Assembly (NCBI GenBank): GCA_001931535.1
Contig: CP016211.1
Location: 12,136,377-12,200,376 of the forward strand
From: Minicystis rosea
GTDB taxonomy: Bacteria > Myxococcota_A > Polyangia > Polyangiales > Polyangiaceae
Length of the DNA: 64,000 nucleotides
Reading direction: 5' to 3'
Shown here piece after piece: positions 54,362-62,811 of the stretch. The stretch's first letter is position 1; each line of letters opens with the position of its first letter. The notes beneath the pieces were generated by a model that saw nothing but the letters and a program-made list of their open reading frames with translations, did not search any database and had not been told where the DNA came from. The position numbers and the translations under genes were made by a program.

Positions 54362-54784
54362 TCGCGCGTCGGGCGGCTCACGCGGTTCGGTGTGCGCCTT
54401 TTCGGGCAGCTCCCGCGTGGAGCGCTCGATGTCTTGGCGATGGCCTTCGAGGTCGTCGGCATCATGGCTTTTCGGGCCATGCGCAACGAGGCGCGGATCC
54501 TGTTTGCCGATCAAGCCGCCCCATTGGCCCGTATCGATGCTCTCTTCGCGCAGCTCCTCGTCGATGAGGTGGGGCACGTGCAGTTCCTTCGCAGCCGTCT
54601 CGGCCCGTCGCGGCTCGCGATGGCGCATGCCGCGCTGCCCTTCGCGCAACGAGCGTTGCTCAACGACAATCACGAGATTCGTACGCTCCTCGAACGCCGC
54701 GGCGAGATGGACGCCATCGAGCGCTTGAACCTCGACGAAGTCGTCGTCGACGATCCCGAGCGCCTGCCGGCGCTGGCCGCGTGA
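54362..54784 (+). pseudogene. 3' remnant, ferritin-like or diiron protein
   Basis: An open frame of about 140 codons with a protein-like C-terminal region (RNEARILFADQAAPLARIDA, LLVDEVGHVQFLRSRLG). The EVGH motif after a long helix suggests a ferritin-like diiron fold; other ligands would lie in the missing N-terminal half. No good start codon or RBS exists; a GTG at 54392 only opens in mid-helix. It begins where the glycosyltransferase remnant on the other strand ends, which points to a deletion or inversion junction. Identification is tentative. Confidence 0.5.
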
Positions 54785-54888
54785 GCAGCCTTCCTTCTCG
54801 CAACGTCGAAGCGCGATGACGCATGAGCAGACGCCGTCGAATCCGGTTGCGGCTTCGGTCGAGCGGCCGGTTCGACTAGGCTCGGGCC

Positions 54889-56433
54889 ATGATCGTCGCC
54901 ATCATCGCTGGCATCCTCGGCGCGCTGTTGCTCCTCGCGATTCGCGATCGCCTGCAGCGCAAGCACTCGATCGTCTCCAACTTCCCCATCGTCGGGCACT
55001 TCCGCTACGTCATCGAGCGCTTCGGGCCGCCGATCCGACAGTACTTCGTCGCGCGGAACGACGAGGAGCTGCCCTTCTCGCGCGACCAGCGTCGATGGGT
55101 CTATGCCTCGGCCAAGAAGGAGAACAACTATTTCGGCTTCGGCACCGACAACGATCTCGAGCGTTCACCGGGCTACCTGATCATTCGCCACGCGGCCTTC
55201 CCCGCAGCGGCGCCTCCTCACGACGATGGATATTCGTGCCCTCCGGCAAAAGTGTTGGGCGGATTTCGCGGCCGCAAGAAGACTTTTCGGCCCACGTCGA
55301 TCGTGAACACCTCGGCCATGAGCTACGGCTCGTTGAGCGCGGCGGCCGTCGAGGCCATCAATCGTGGTGTCGCGCTCGCGGGAGCAATGCAAAACACCGG
55401 CGAAGGCGGGATCTCCGAGCACCATCGCAAGGGAGGTGATCTGATTTGGCAAATCGGCACGGGTTACTTCGGCTGCCGCGATACCAATGGCCGATTCTCG
55501 ATGGAGCGGCTCCTCGACACGCTCGCCTCCGCGCCGGTCCGAGCCCTCGAAATCAAGCTCAGCCAAGGCGCCAAACCGGGCCTCGGCGGCGTGCTGCCGG
55601 CGGCGAAGATCACGCCCGAGATCGCGAAGATTCGCCTCATCCAGATGGGCCAAGACTGCATCAGCCCTGCAGCGCACGCCGCCTTTCACGACGTCGACTC
55701 GATGCTGGACTTCATCGAGCGGCTCGCGGATGCGACCGGCCTTCCCGTCGGTATCAAGTCGGCTGTCGGCGAGATGGCCTTCTGGGAGGAGCTCGCGCGT
55801 CTCATCGATACGACGGGTCGGGCGCCCGATTTCATCACCGTCGATGGAGGTGAAGGCGGCACCGGCGCGGCGCCTCTCGTCTTCGCCGACCACGTCGCGC
55901 TTCCCTTCAAGCTCGGTTTCACCTCGGTTTACCGGGCCTTCGCCGAGCGCGGGATGCACGAGCGTGTCGTCTTCATCGGCTCGGGAAAGCTCGGTTTCCC
56001 CGAGCAGGGGATGCTCGCGCTCGCGCTGGGCTGCGACATGATCAACGTGGCTCGCGAGGCGATGCTCGCCATCGGATGCATTCAAGCGCAGGAGTGCCAT
56101 ACGGGGAACTGCCCGACGGGCGTGGCCACGCAGAGCCCGTGGCTGATGGGGGGCTTGGATCCCACGCTCAAGTCTGCACGTCTCGCCAACTACCTCACGA
56201 CGCTTCGCAAAGAGCTGCTCTCGCTCGCGCACGCGTGCGGCGAGGTTCACCCCGCGCTCGTGTCGCTCGATCGCTTCGATTTGCTGGAGGGGATGTCGAC
56301 GCGAAGCGCGCGCGAGGTGTTTGGGTATCAAGGTGGTTGGGGGCTGCCGACGGAGGAGGAGCGCGAGGCGATCAGGTCGATCATGCGGGGCAATCCGGCA
56401 ACCACGGTAGGCCACAAGCAAGCGGCGGCCTGA
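54889..56433 (+). CDS. FMN-dependent glutamate synthase-family protein, membrane-anchored
   Basis: 514 aa. The central/FMN domain of glutamate synthase large subunit without the amidotransferase part: FNTSAMSYGSLSAAA-like start (TSAMSYGSLSAAAVEAI), GAMQNTGEGG, EIKLSQGAKPGLGG, FITVDGGEGGTGAAP and the iron-sulfur Cys set IQAQECHTGNCPTGVATQ. An N-terminal membrane span (MIVAIIAGILGALLLLAI) tethers it. Stand-alone relatives are annotated as GltB-like oxidoreductases, with glutamate synthesis not always shown. Following the remnant region, it appears intact. Confidence 0.9.
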   Translation: MIVAIIAGILGALLLLAIRDRLQRKHSIVSNFPIVGHFRYVIERFGPPIRQYFVARNDEELPFSRDQRRWVYASAKKENNYFGFGTDNDLERSPGYLIIRHAAFPAAAPPHDDGYSCPPAKVLGGFRGRKKTFRPTSIVNTSAMSYGSLSAAAVEAINRGVALAGAMQNTGEGGISEHHRKGGDLIWQIGTGYFGCRDTNGRFSMERLLDTLASAPVRALEIKLSQGAKPGLGGVLPAAKITPEIAKIRLIQMGQDCISPAAHAAFHDVDSMLDFIERLADATGLPVGIKSAVGEMAFWEELARLIDTTGRAPDFITVDGGEGGTGAAPLVFADHVALPFKLGFTSVYRAFAERGMHERVVFIGSGKLGFPEQGMLALALGCDMINVAREAMLAIGCIQAQECHTGNCPTGVATQSPWLMGGLDPTLKSARLANYLTTLRKELLSLAHACGEVHPALVSLDRFDLLEGMSTRSAREVFGYQGGWGLPTEEEREAIRSIMRGNPATTVGHKQAAA

Positions 56434-56458
56434 GAGCGGGGCAAATTAGGGCGACCAA

Positions 56459-56467
56459 ACCTCAACC
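56459..56467. repeat. Target-site duplication, left (ACCTCAACC)
   Basis: Nine bases directly outside the left inverted repeat of the IS, identical to 58033-58041. Nine bp is the duplication made by IS50/Tn5-type members of the IS4 group. Because ACCTCAACC-like strings recur at 58048-58065, coincidence cannot be fully excluded. Confidence 0.7.
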
Positions 56468-58032
56468 CTGCGCATTGGTCTCATTTTCGCCGCAGCTTCT
56501 CGGAGTGTTCGAACGCCTCGGTCCAGATCATCAGCCGCTTCAACCCACGTCCGATCGTGGTGGAGCCCGGCGGCCCGCCGGAGGACTTGCCAGTGTAGCC
56601 GCCGAGCTCGGCGATCCAGAGGACGGCCTGGGCGATGGTCGGCACGCCCTCCGGGATGGTCTCCGTGCGCGCCTTGTACTTGGTTTTCGCGGCGCGAAGC
56701 GCCTCGATCTCCATCGGGGACAGCGCGACGCTCGCCGCAGCGTCGGGCTGGGTGCGGGCGAGGTGCTTGAGGCGTTCGGCGCGAGCTGCCACCGCGGCGA
56801 GCATCGTAGCCCAGCGGATGACGCGATCTTTGGTGTGCAGCTGCGTGTCCTCGACATTGCAATGACCGCGCTTCCAGGCCCGGTGAAAGTCTTCCCCCCG
56901 CCACCGGAAGCAGTACCCATGGATGATGCCCTTGGCGTCCTCGAAGCCGTTCACCTCGGCGTTGGTCAGGAGCATCCAGTCGAGGCGCTCTTCGCCGCGC
57001 GGCGTGCGACGCTCGTGAGCCCAGACCACGCGCACGTTCATCGTCGTGCGGTGGTGCGTTGCACGCTCGGGTAGATCGAGCACGACATCCGCGTAGCGTA
57101 CGTCGAGCCGGGCGCGCCGGGCGGCTCGTGTCGGCCCGGCGGGGATGTCGACGTCGTAGCTGCCCACGATGCGTTGCTTGCGCATGTGCCGGCGCAGCAG
57201 GCGCCGTCGGCCATCCACGAGCACCACGAGGCGGTCCTGGTTCGCGCGGATAGTGAACCGCCCTTGTTTCGCAACGGCGCGCAGAATCTCGGCGTTGTCG
57301 CCCTCGCGGTCGATCAGGAACCACGGCATGCACGAGGGCGCCTTCTGGTGCACCAGCTTGCCCGTACGCGCCACGACGTCGACCCACTGCGCCGTCTCGG
57401 TCTCAAGGTCGCGTCGACGCGCGTACCGCCCCTTCTTGCTCTTCGGCCCGCGCGCCCAGAACTCGAGGTCGAGCAGCCCCACGGGAGCTCCGTCGGCAGT
57501 CACCGCGAGAGCGTCGATGACCTTCAACCCTCGCGTCGGAAGCGAGCGCATGCCGAGCGAGCCGAAGTCCTTCGTCTTCGAGACGTCCGTGAGCGAGAGG
57601 CTGGTCCCATCGACGACCACATAGACGAACGAAGCGTCGCTCACCGCGCGGAGCGACGCCTCTGCGAACGCCGTCGTGAGCGCCCTCGGCGCCATTTCGG
57701 TCTCAAGGAAGTCGTACGCCGCTTGCAGCTCCGCGCGCGTGCAGAAGACCTCCGTCAGTCGACCTGCCGGCTGGTCGGCGGCTTGTCGCAACATCGACGC
57801 GGCCCGCCGAACGCGACGCGCGTCGCCGAGCTTCGCCGACGCCACCTGCTCCTCCGCCCACCGCTGAACCTCACTGCTGTCGCCCATCCCGCGGCGCGCC
57901 CATCAGCGCGACCGTTGTCAAGTACGACAACATGGCCACCAGTGCGCCCGCTCTTAGGGGGACTGCGCTTGCCGTCATTTTCACCGTCGACGGCGCCCCG
58001 CTTGTTCGCCCGGAGATGAGACCAATGCGCAG
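56468..58032 (-). mobile_element. Complete IS4-type (IS50-like) insertion sequence, 1565 bp
   Basis: Perfect terminal inverted repeats CTGCGCATTGGTCTCAT at 56468-56484 and, reversed, at 58016-58032 enclose a single transposase gene. The element is flanked by the 9-bp direct repeat ACCTCAACC. Ends starting with CTG and the 9-bp duplication fit IS50/Tn5 relatives. The left inverted repeat overlaps the transposase stop codon. The intact gene, perfect repeats and clean duplication suggest a recent, possibly active insertion. Confidence 0.9.
56481..57887 (-). CDS. IS4-family (Tn5-like) DDE transposase
   Basis: 468 aa, close to Tn5 transposase. The N-terminal DNA-binding domain (WAEEQVASAKLGDARRVRRA; AAYDFLE) is followed by the RNase-H-like core: D93 in VVDGTSLS, D193 in LIDREGDN, and E332 in the YREK signature (Y325, R328, E332, K339). 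A beta-strand insertion as in Tn5 separates the second Asp and the Glu. Intact. The stop codon lies inside the left inverted repeat. Confidence 0.93.
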   Translation of the reverse strand: MGDSSEVQRWAEEQVASAKLGDARRVRRAASMLRQAADQPAGRLTEVFCTRAELQAAYDFLETEMAPRALTTAFAEASLRAVSDASFVYVVVDGTSLSLTDVSKTKDFGSLGMRSLPTRGLKVIDALAVTADGAPVGLLDLEFWARGPKSKKGRYARRRDLETETAQWVDVVARTGKLVHQKAPSCMPWFLIDREGDNAEILRAVAKQGRFTIRANQDRLVVLVDGRRRLLRRHMRKQRIVGSYDVDIPAGPTRAARRARLDVRYADVVLDLPERATHHRTTMNVRVVWAHERRTPRGEERLDWMLLTNAEVNGFEDAKGIIHGYCFRWRGEDFHRAWKRGHCNVEDTQLHTKDRVIRWATMLAAVAARAERLKHLARTQPDAAASVALSPMEIEALRAAKTKYKARTETIPEGVPTIAQAVLWIAELGGYTGKSSGGPPGSTTIGRGLKRLMIWTEAFEHSEKLRRK

Positions 58033-58041
58033 ACCTCAACC
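58033..58041. repeat. Target-site duplication, right (ACCTCAACC)
   Basis: Right-hand copy of the 9-bp duplication, directly outside the right inverted repeat. The following 58042-58328 has no gene. It contains further ACCTCAACCTC-like strings (58048-58065 and near 58154) and the leader of the deaminase gene. Confidence 0.7.
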
Positions 58042-58328
58042 TGGGTGACCTCAACCTCAACCTCGGTCAGTCCGGCGGACCCTTTCTCCAGCCTCTCCAC
58101 CAAGTCAGCCCCCAGCCCCCCACCGCCTTGGCCCACCTGAGTCATCCCCCCAGCTCAACCTCAGTCAGCCGGGCACACGTTCACCGCAAGGCCGGCGCCG
58201 ACGAAGCCATCGCGCGCGCACGCCACGGCGGCTCACGCGCGCAATCCTCCCGCCATCATGAGCCGCCCTGGAGCAGATTGCCTGTCGCCGCCTTCGGCCC
58301 AACGCTCGACGAAACGCGAGGAGCAACC

Positions 58329-58811
58329 ATGACCGCGGTGGATCATTTGCAGCAAGCCATCGAGCTCGCCCTGGAGAACGTGCGAGTCCGAGGTGGCCGC
58401 CCGTTCGGCGCGGTCTTGGTCAAGGACGGCAGCGTCGTGGCCACCGGGGTCAACGAGATCCTCGCGACCGGCGACCCGACCGCGCACGCGGAGCTGCAAG
58501 CCATCCGCGCCGCCGCCGCGAAGCTCGGTATCTCAGGCCTTGCCGGCGCGGTGATGTATGCCAGCGGAGAGCCTTGTCCGATGTGCCTCTCGGCCATGTA
58601 CTTGAATGGGATCAATGAGGCTCACTACGCCTATTCGAACGAAGACGGCGCGCCTTATGGCCTCTCCACGGCGCCCATCTATGCCGAGCTCGCCAAACCC
58701 CCCACGCAACGAACGCTCGTGGCCACGTATCTGCCCGTGCGCCTTGCCGGAGAAGACCTCTACGAAGCTTGGCGAGCGGTGAGCCAACGTGTCAGGGCGT
58801 CACCGCATTGA
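58329..58811 (+). CDS. Nucleoside/guanine deaminase (CMP/dCMP deaminase family)
   Basis: 160 aa. Zinc site H53-A-E55 (TAHAELQAI) and PCPMC (C83, C86) in the cytidine-deaminase fold. Residues around FGAVLVKDGSVVATG and the C-terminal tail resemble guanine deaminase or TadA-like tRNA deaminases; overall similarity suggests guanine deaminase (guanine to xanthine). GAGGAG lies about 10 bp before ATG 58329. The frame is open upstream to 58128 without protein features. Confidence 0.85.
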   Translation: MTAVDHLQQAIELALENVRVRGGRPFGAVLVKDGSVVATGVNEILATGDPTAHAELQAIRAAAAKLGISGLAGAVMYASGEPCPMCLSAMYLNGINEAHYAYSNEDGAPYGLSTAPIYAELAKPPTQRTLVATYLPVRLAGEDLYEAWRAVSQRVRASPH

Positions 58812-59580
58812 GCATCGGCAGGATCTCGTAGCGAAACCCACGCTCCGCGCGGATGACCGGATCGCCCGCTTGGAACGCGTGGACCGCGGCCTCGTCGGAG
58901 AAGCGCACCACCCCGAGACCCCAAGGTCCTTTGGGATCTCCCACCGGCCCGAACACGATGACGTGACCCGCTCGCATCTGCGTCATCCAATAAGCCACGT
59001 GCTCACCCATGAGCGCTCTCTCTTCCGCGTTCATATCCATGGCGAACGTCGGTCGAGGCGCGATCAGCCGGCAAAAGAAGGTCCGTTCGGGAGCCGCCGG
59101 GGCCGCGCCGGCGTGCTTTTCGAGCCAACCCAGCACCTGCTCCCAACCCATGCCGTGCGAGCGGCAGGACTCGGGACGACCGGCGAACCCCTCGTGTCGC
59201 ACGGTGACGCGCGTGCCCTCCGCGGTCGGCTCCAGGTAGTACGTCAGCGTGGTGACGTTGCCGCCGTCCCACGCCGGCTTCCACGTCTGCGAGAGCTTGC
59301 GCGGCGGATCGATCTCGAGGAACTCGCCTTCGACCGCGAAGGGCTCACCGTCCGACCCTTGCCCGTTCGCGCGCCACTTTCCGCCGACGCGGAGATCCGT
59401 CGTCCAACCGGTGGTGCGGTACGTCTCGTCCGAGCCCCACCAGCGCACGACTTCCTCCGGCGAGGTCAGGGCCTGAAACACGCGCTCGGGGGACGCGGCG
59501 ATCTCGACGGTCGCGAGGATGGTCCCTCCGGTGACGTCGGCGATGGATCGGGCAGAGCTCTTCTTCGCGGTCGTCGTCAT
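58792..59580 (-). CDS. SRPBCC (AHSA1-like) and YCII-domain fusion protein
   Basis: 262 aa. An N-terminal START/AHSA1-type lipid-binding fold (ATVEIAASPERVFQALTSPE; GWTTDLRVGGKW; TRVTVRHEGF) occupies about 18-150. A YCII-like ferredoxin-fold domain follows (about 175-258: GEHVAYWMTQMRAGHVIVFG, DPKGPWGLGVVRF). AHSA1 proteins are commonly coupled to an ArsR repressor, as here; the ligand is unknown. Its ATG overlaps the stop of the ArsR gene (ATGA). The 3' end overlaps the convergent deaminase gene by about 20 bp. Confidence 0.87.
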   Translation of the reverse strand: MTTTAKKSSARSIADVTGGTILATVEIAASPERVFQALTSPEEVVRWWGSDETYRTTGWTTDLRVGGKWRANGQGSDGEPFAVEGEFLEIDPPRKLSQTWKPAWDGGNVTTLTYYLEPTAEGTRVTVRHEGFAGRPESCRSHGMGWEQVLGWLEKHAGAAPAAPERTFFCRLIAPRPTFAMDMNAEERALMGEHVAYWMTQMRAGHVIVFGPVGDPKGPWGLGVVRFSDEAAVHAFQAGDPVIRAERGFRYEILPMLNAVTP

Positions 59581-59897
59581 GTTTCCTCCAGGTAACGCTT
59601 CAGACTGTCGAGATTCCGTTGCCAGAACGATCGGTACCCCTCGACCCACCCGGCCACGCGCTGGAGCGGGACGGGCTCGAGCCGATAGAGCCGCTCGCGC
59701 CCCGCGCGCTGCTCCGTGACCAGACGCGCTTCGCGGAGCACCCGCAGGTGCTTGGAAACGGCTGGCCGGCTGAGCTCGAAGTCCGCCGCCAGCGCGTTCA
59801 CCGGCGCCGGCCCGGCGCGCAGCCGATCGAGGATGGCCCGCCGGGTCGGGTCGGCGATGGCACGAAAGACGTCGGCGTCGGCGCGGGAGCGATGCAT
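59577..59897 (-). CDS. ArsR-family winged-helix regulator
   Basis: 106 aa. HTH core: VFRAIADPTRRAILDRLRAG, recognition helix LSRPAVSKHLRVLREARLV and wing EQRAGRERLYRLEP. No ArsR-type metal-binding Cys. It belongs to the group of small ArsR proteins paired with an SRPBCC protein and likely represses its own operon, with the SRPBCC/YCII protein as sensor or effector (inference). An inverted-looking AT-rich patch just upstream (GGGTAACCGATAGGTGACGG) may hold the promoter. Confidence 0.88.
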   Translation of the reverse strand: MHRSRADADVFRAIADPTRRAILDRLRAGPAPVNALAADFELSRPAVSKHLRVLREARLVTEQRAGRERLYRLEPVPLQRVAGWVEGYRSFWQRNLDSLKRYLEET

Positions 59898-59989
59898 GAT
59901 GGGTAACCGATAGGTGACGGATAACAGTCGAAGGGACCGGTGTCAACGCGCGCACAGAGCGTGCGCCGCTCGATGCGACGCGCGGCTGC

Positions 59990-61156
59990 TCACTGGAAGG
60001 TGCCGATGAAGACGTCGTTCTGCGGCGCGTGATGGATCGAGCCGCCGGCGGAGTAGAAGTGGCCCTGGTAGAGCGGCGCTTGATGCGAGTGCGCGCGCGC
60101 TTTGGGGAGCTTGGCGAGCGACGTGAACGGCCCGAGCTTCCCGCTCCCATCGAACGCGCCGGCGTGCACCGTGTCCACCTCGCCGTCGGTCAGGCTCGTC
60201 ATGCCGCTGATGACGTAGAGCCGTTCGAGGAACACCGTGGCCGCGGGGGAGGCGCGACCTTCCGGGAGCTGTCCGACCGTTTCCCAAGGGCCGAGCTCGC
60301 CTCCATCGGAGACGGTCGCGCGGAGGATGTCGGTGCGTGCCGCGACGTCGCTGCCTCCACCGATGATGTAGATGGCGCCGTCGTGCACGATGGTGGCGTG
60401 GTGCGTGAGCTTCACGGGGAGCTTCGTGATCGTCTCCCACGGCGAGAGCGTGGTGCCGTCGAAGGCGGCGCGCTCCACCACGTCGAGCACCTCCTGCGTG
60501 GGCGTGCCGCCGCTCACGTCCTGGAAGAGGCCGCCCAGCGCAAATACGTAACCTTTCGCGTACGCGATGCTGACGTGATAGCGCGAGCTCGCGAGATCCG
60601 GCCCGGGGGTGAGGGTGACGCTGCCGTCGTCACCGATCTTGCCCACGTAGGTCGCGCCCGTGGAGTTGCTGTCGCCGCCGAGCCCGCCGCCGAGCACGAA
60701 GGAGCGATCGAGCTGCGCGAAGCCCGGACCGATGATGCCTTTCGGGACCTTGGCGACATCCTCGAACGCGCCGAGCGTGCCGTCGGCGGCAATGGGCGCA
60801 CGCTCGATGGGGAGCGGCGGCACCGCGGCACCCATCCCGGCGATCACGTAGAGAAACGGGCCTGCCGGCGTTTCGGCGACGAAGGTGACGTGATGATCGC
60901 GTGCGTGCGCGAGCTTGGGCCCGCTGGCCCAACCCGTGAGCTCCGCTTCGCACGCGCCGCTCTCTCCCCTGTGAGATCCGGCAGGGCAGGGGATACCCGC
61001 ATCGCCTCCGCCGTCGCCGCCTGAGGATGTGGAAGTCGTGGAGGAGGTCGAGGCGGTGCCGTCTCCGCTGCACGCTGCGAGACCGAATGAAAAGGTCGCC
61101 GCCACGACGGCACCCGCCAAGATCGATATGGATGAAAAGGACGCTCGAGGACGCAT
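59990..61156 (-). CDS. Kelch-like repeat lipoprotein
   Basis: 388 aa with lipobox LAAC (Cys29), a Ser/Thr/Gly linker, and from about residue 70 Kelch-like units (FLYVIAGMGAAVPP; SFVLGGGLGGDSNS; YVFALGGLFQDVS; IYIIGGGSDVAART; YVISGMTSLTDG; HFYSAGGSIHH) separated by 45-60 aa. This gives about six blades, the usual number for a propeller. Presumed surface binding protein. It is unrelated to the propeller proteins at 13265-16896 and 21305-22522. Confidence 0.8.
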   Translation of the reverse strand: MRPRASFSSISILAGAVVAATFSFGLAACSGDGTASTSSTTSTSSGGDGGGDAGIPCPAGSHRGESGACEAELTGWASGPKLAHARDHHVTFVAETPAGPFLYVIAGMGAAVPPLPIERAPIAADGTLGAFEDVAKVPKGIIGPGFAQLDRSFVLGGGLGGDSNSTGATYVGKIGDDGSVTLTPGPDLASSRYHVSIAYAKGYVFALGGLFQDVSGGTPTQEVLDVVERAAFDGTTLSPWETITKLPVKLTHHATIVHDGAIYIIGGGSDVAARTDILRATVSDGGELGPWETVGQLPEGRASPAATVFLERLYVISGMTSLTDGEVDTVHAGAFDGSGKLGPFTSLAKLPKARAHSHQAPLYQGHFYSAGGSIHHAPQNDVFIGTFQ

Positions 61157-61261
61157 GATGCGCGGGCGCCAGGCAGGCGTCGTGCCACGAGAATCGACCG
61201 AGGAAAGAAGGTGATCGCGCGGGCTCGTCAGCGCACTGACGGCCCTCGCGTCACCTCGCGC

Positions 61262-62794
61262 TCACCCGCACTTGGACGGGAAGCCCGCGCAGACACCGCT
61301 GTTGCATTGCGTGCCCACGGAGCAGTAAGAGCCGCTCTTCAGGAGACAGACTCCATTGCTGCACGTCATGCCCCCGCACTGCGTGCTGGTGGTGCAGGCC
61401 GCGCACAACGATCCTGCGCCGCAGTAGCCGCTCGTGCACTGCGAGCTCGCCGTGCACGAGCCCCCGTTGGGCGAGCCGCAAATGCCATTGGTGCAGATGC
61501 CTGCCACGCAGTCGGTGGAATTCAGGCACGGGTCACCATAGGTGCTCTTGCAGACGTCGGCGACACAGGACTTGCTGTGACACTCGGGACCGTCGTAGCA
61601 GTCGAAGCAGACGTCGAAATCCGAGTCGCAGAGGCCGGACGCGCACTGCAGGTTGTCGCTGCAGCTCTCGCCCATGTCGAGGCGGCAGGCGCCGAGGCTG
61701 CAAGCGACGTTGCTGCCTTGGCAATCCGAGGTCGTCGTGCACGGGCCGCCCTTCTGCGATTTGCACGCGCCCGTGCTGGAGCAGCTCTGGAGAGGCGCCG
61801 GGCAGCCCGTCGTGCTGGTGTTGGCCGGCACGTTGGAGCAAGTGCCCATCTTGCCGGAGAGGTTGCACGCTTGGCAGCTTCCCGTGCAGGCGCCGTCGCA
61901 GCAGACCCCGTTGGCGCAATGGCCCGTCTTGCATTCGCCGTCGCTGCCGCACGCGGTGCCCGTGCATTTCAAGGGGCAGCTACCGCCGCAGTCGATGCCT
62001 GTTTCGTTGCCGTTCTTGACGCCGTCCCCGCATTGGGTGGCGCAGGTGTTGGTCGTCAGGTTGCAACTCCCCGACGAGCCGGCGCAATCGGCGTTGGAGG
62101 CGCACTCGACGCACTGGCCTTGGCCGGAGCAGACCTTGCCGCCGCCTTCGTTGCACGGCGTGCCCGCGGCGGTGGCCGGATAAGGACCATCGGGGCCGCA
62201 GATGTCGTTCACGCATTGCAGGCCTTTGGGCGTGGGCGCGTCGGTGATGTCGGGCCCCGCTTCCGGCACGCCGGCCGCCGAGCAGAAGACACCCATGCAA
62301 TCGCCCGCCTTCTGATCGGCGAGCTTCTTGCCGGCCTGCACCATGTCCACGCAGGTGTGCGTCCCGTCGCACGTTGGGGTGTTGCATCCGTTGGGATCGC
62401 CCGTGCCGCAATCGGCGTTCTGCGCGCAAGGTGGGCAGTTGCCGTCACCATCGCAGGTCAGCGTGCTCCCCGGGCTGCACGCGGTGCCCGCGGCGACAGG
62501 CTTGTGGAGCTCTTGGCCGGCGCTGCAGAGATCCTGCGTGCACGGGCGACCATCGTTGGGGCCGGGGCCGTCGAGATCGACGTGCGCGCAGGCGCCGGCT
62601 TTGCACGTGTCGGTGGTGCACGCGTTGTGATCGTCGCAATCGGCCGCGGTCTGACAGCCCTGCGTGCCCGCGTCTCCCGTGCACGTGAGGAGATGCTCGC
62701 AGTCGTCGTACGAAATGACGCACCCCGGAGCGAAGAGCGCGGCGCCCGCGAGCGAGAGCGTCGCGGCGATCACCAGAGAAGAAAGACGCTTCAT
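61262..62794 (-). CDS. Long Cys-rich lipoprotein
   Basis: 510 aa with a lipobox-like signal (APGC, Cys25). The mature chain contains dozens of cysteines in repeating CxxxxDC and CxxGxC spacings (CQTAADCDDHNACTTDTC; CVECASNADCAGSSGSC; CDGACTGSCQACNLSG), as in EGF/Dickkopf-like and 'Cys-rich repeat' proteins of myxobacteria. There is no enzymatic motif. It lies on the same strand as the TPR/PEGA gene (17 bp after its stop) and may be co-expressed. Confidence 0.78.
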   Translation of the reverse strand: MKRLSSLVIAATLSLAGAALFAPGCVISYDDCEHLLTCTGDAGTQGCQTAADCDDHNACTTDTCKAGACAHVDLDGPGPNDGRPCTQDLCSAGQELHKPVAAGTACSPGSTLTCDGDGNCPPCAQNADCGTGDPNGCNTPTCDGTHTCVDMVQAGKKLADQKAGDCMGVFCSAAGVPEAGPDITDAPTPKGLQCVNDICGPDGPYPATAAGTPCNEGGGKVCSGQGQCVECASNADCAGSSGSCNLTTNTCATQCGDGVKNGNETGIDCGGSCPLKCTGTACGSDGECKTGHCANGVCCDGACTGSCQACNLSGKMGTCSNVPANTSTTGCPAPLQSCSSTGACKSQKGGPCTTTSDCQGSNVACSLGACRLDMGESCSDNLQCASGLCDSDFDVCFDCYDGPECHSKSCVADVCKSTYGDPCLNSTDCVAGICTNGICGSPNGGSCTASSQCTSGYCGAGSLCAACTTSTQCGGMTCSNGVCLLKSGSYCSVGTQCNSGVCAGFPSKCG

Positions 62795-62811
62795 CGTGCT
62801 GAACCGAGCGG

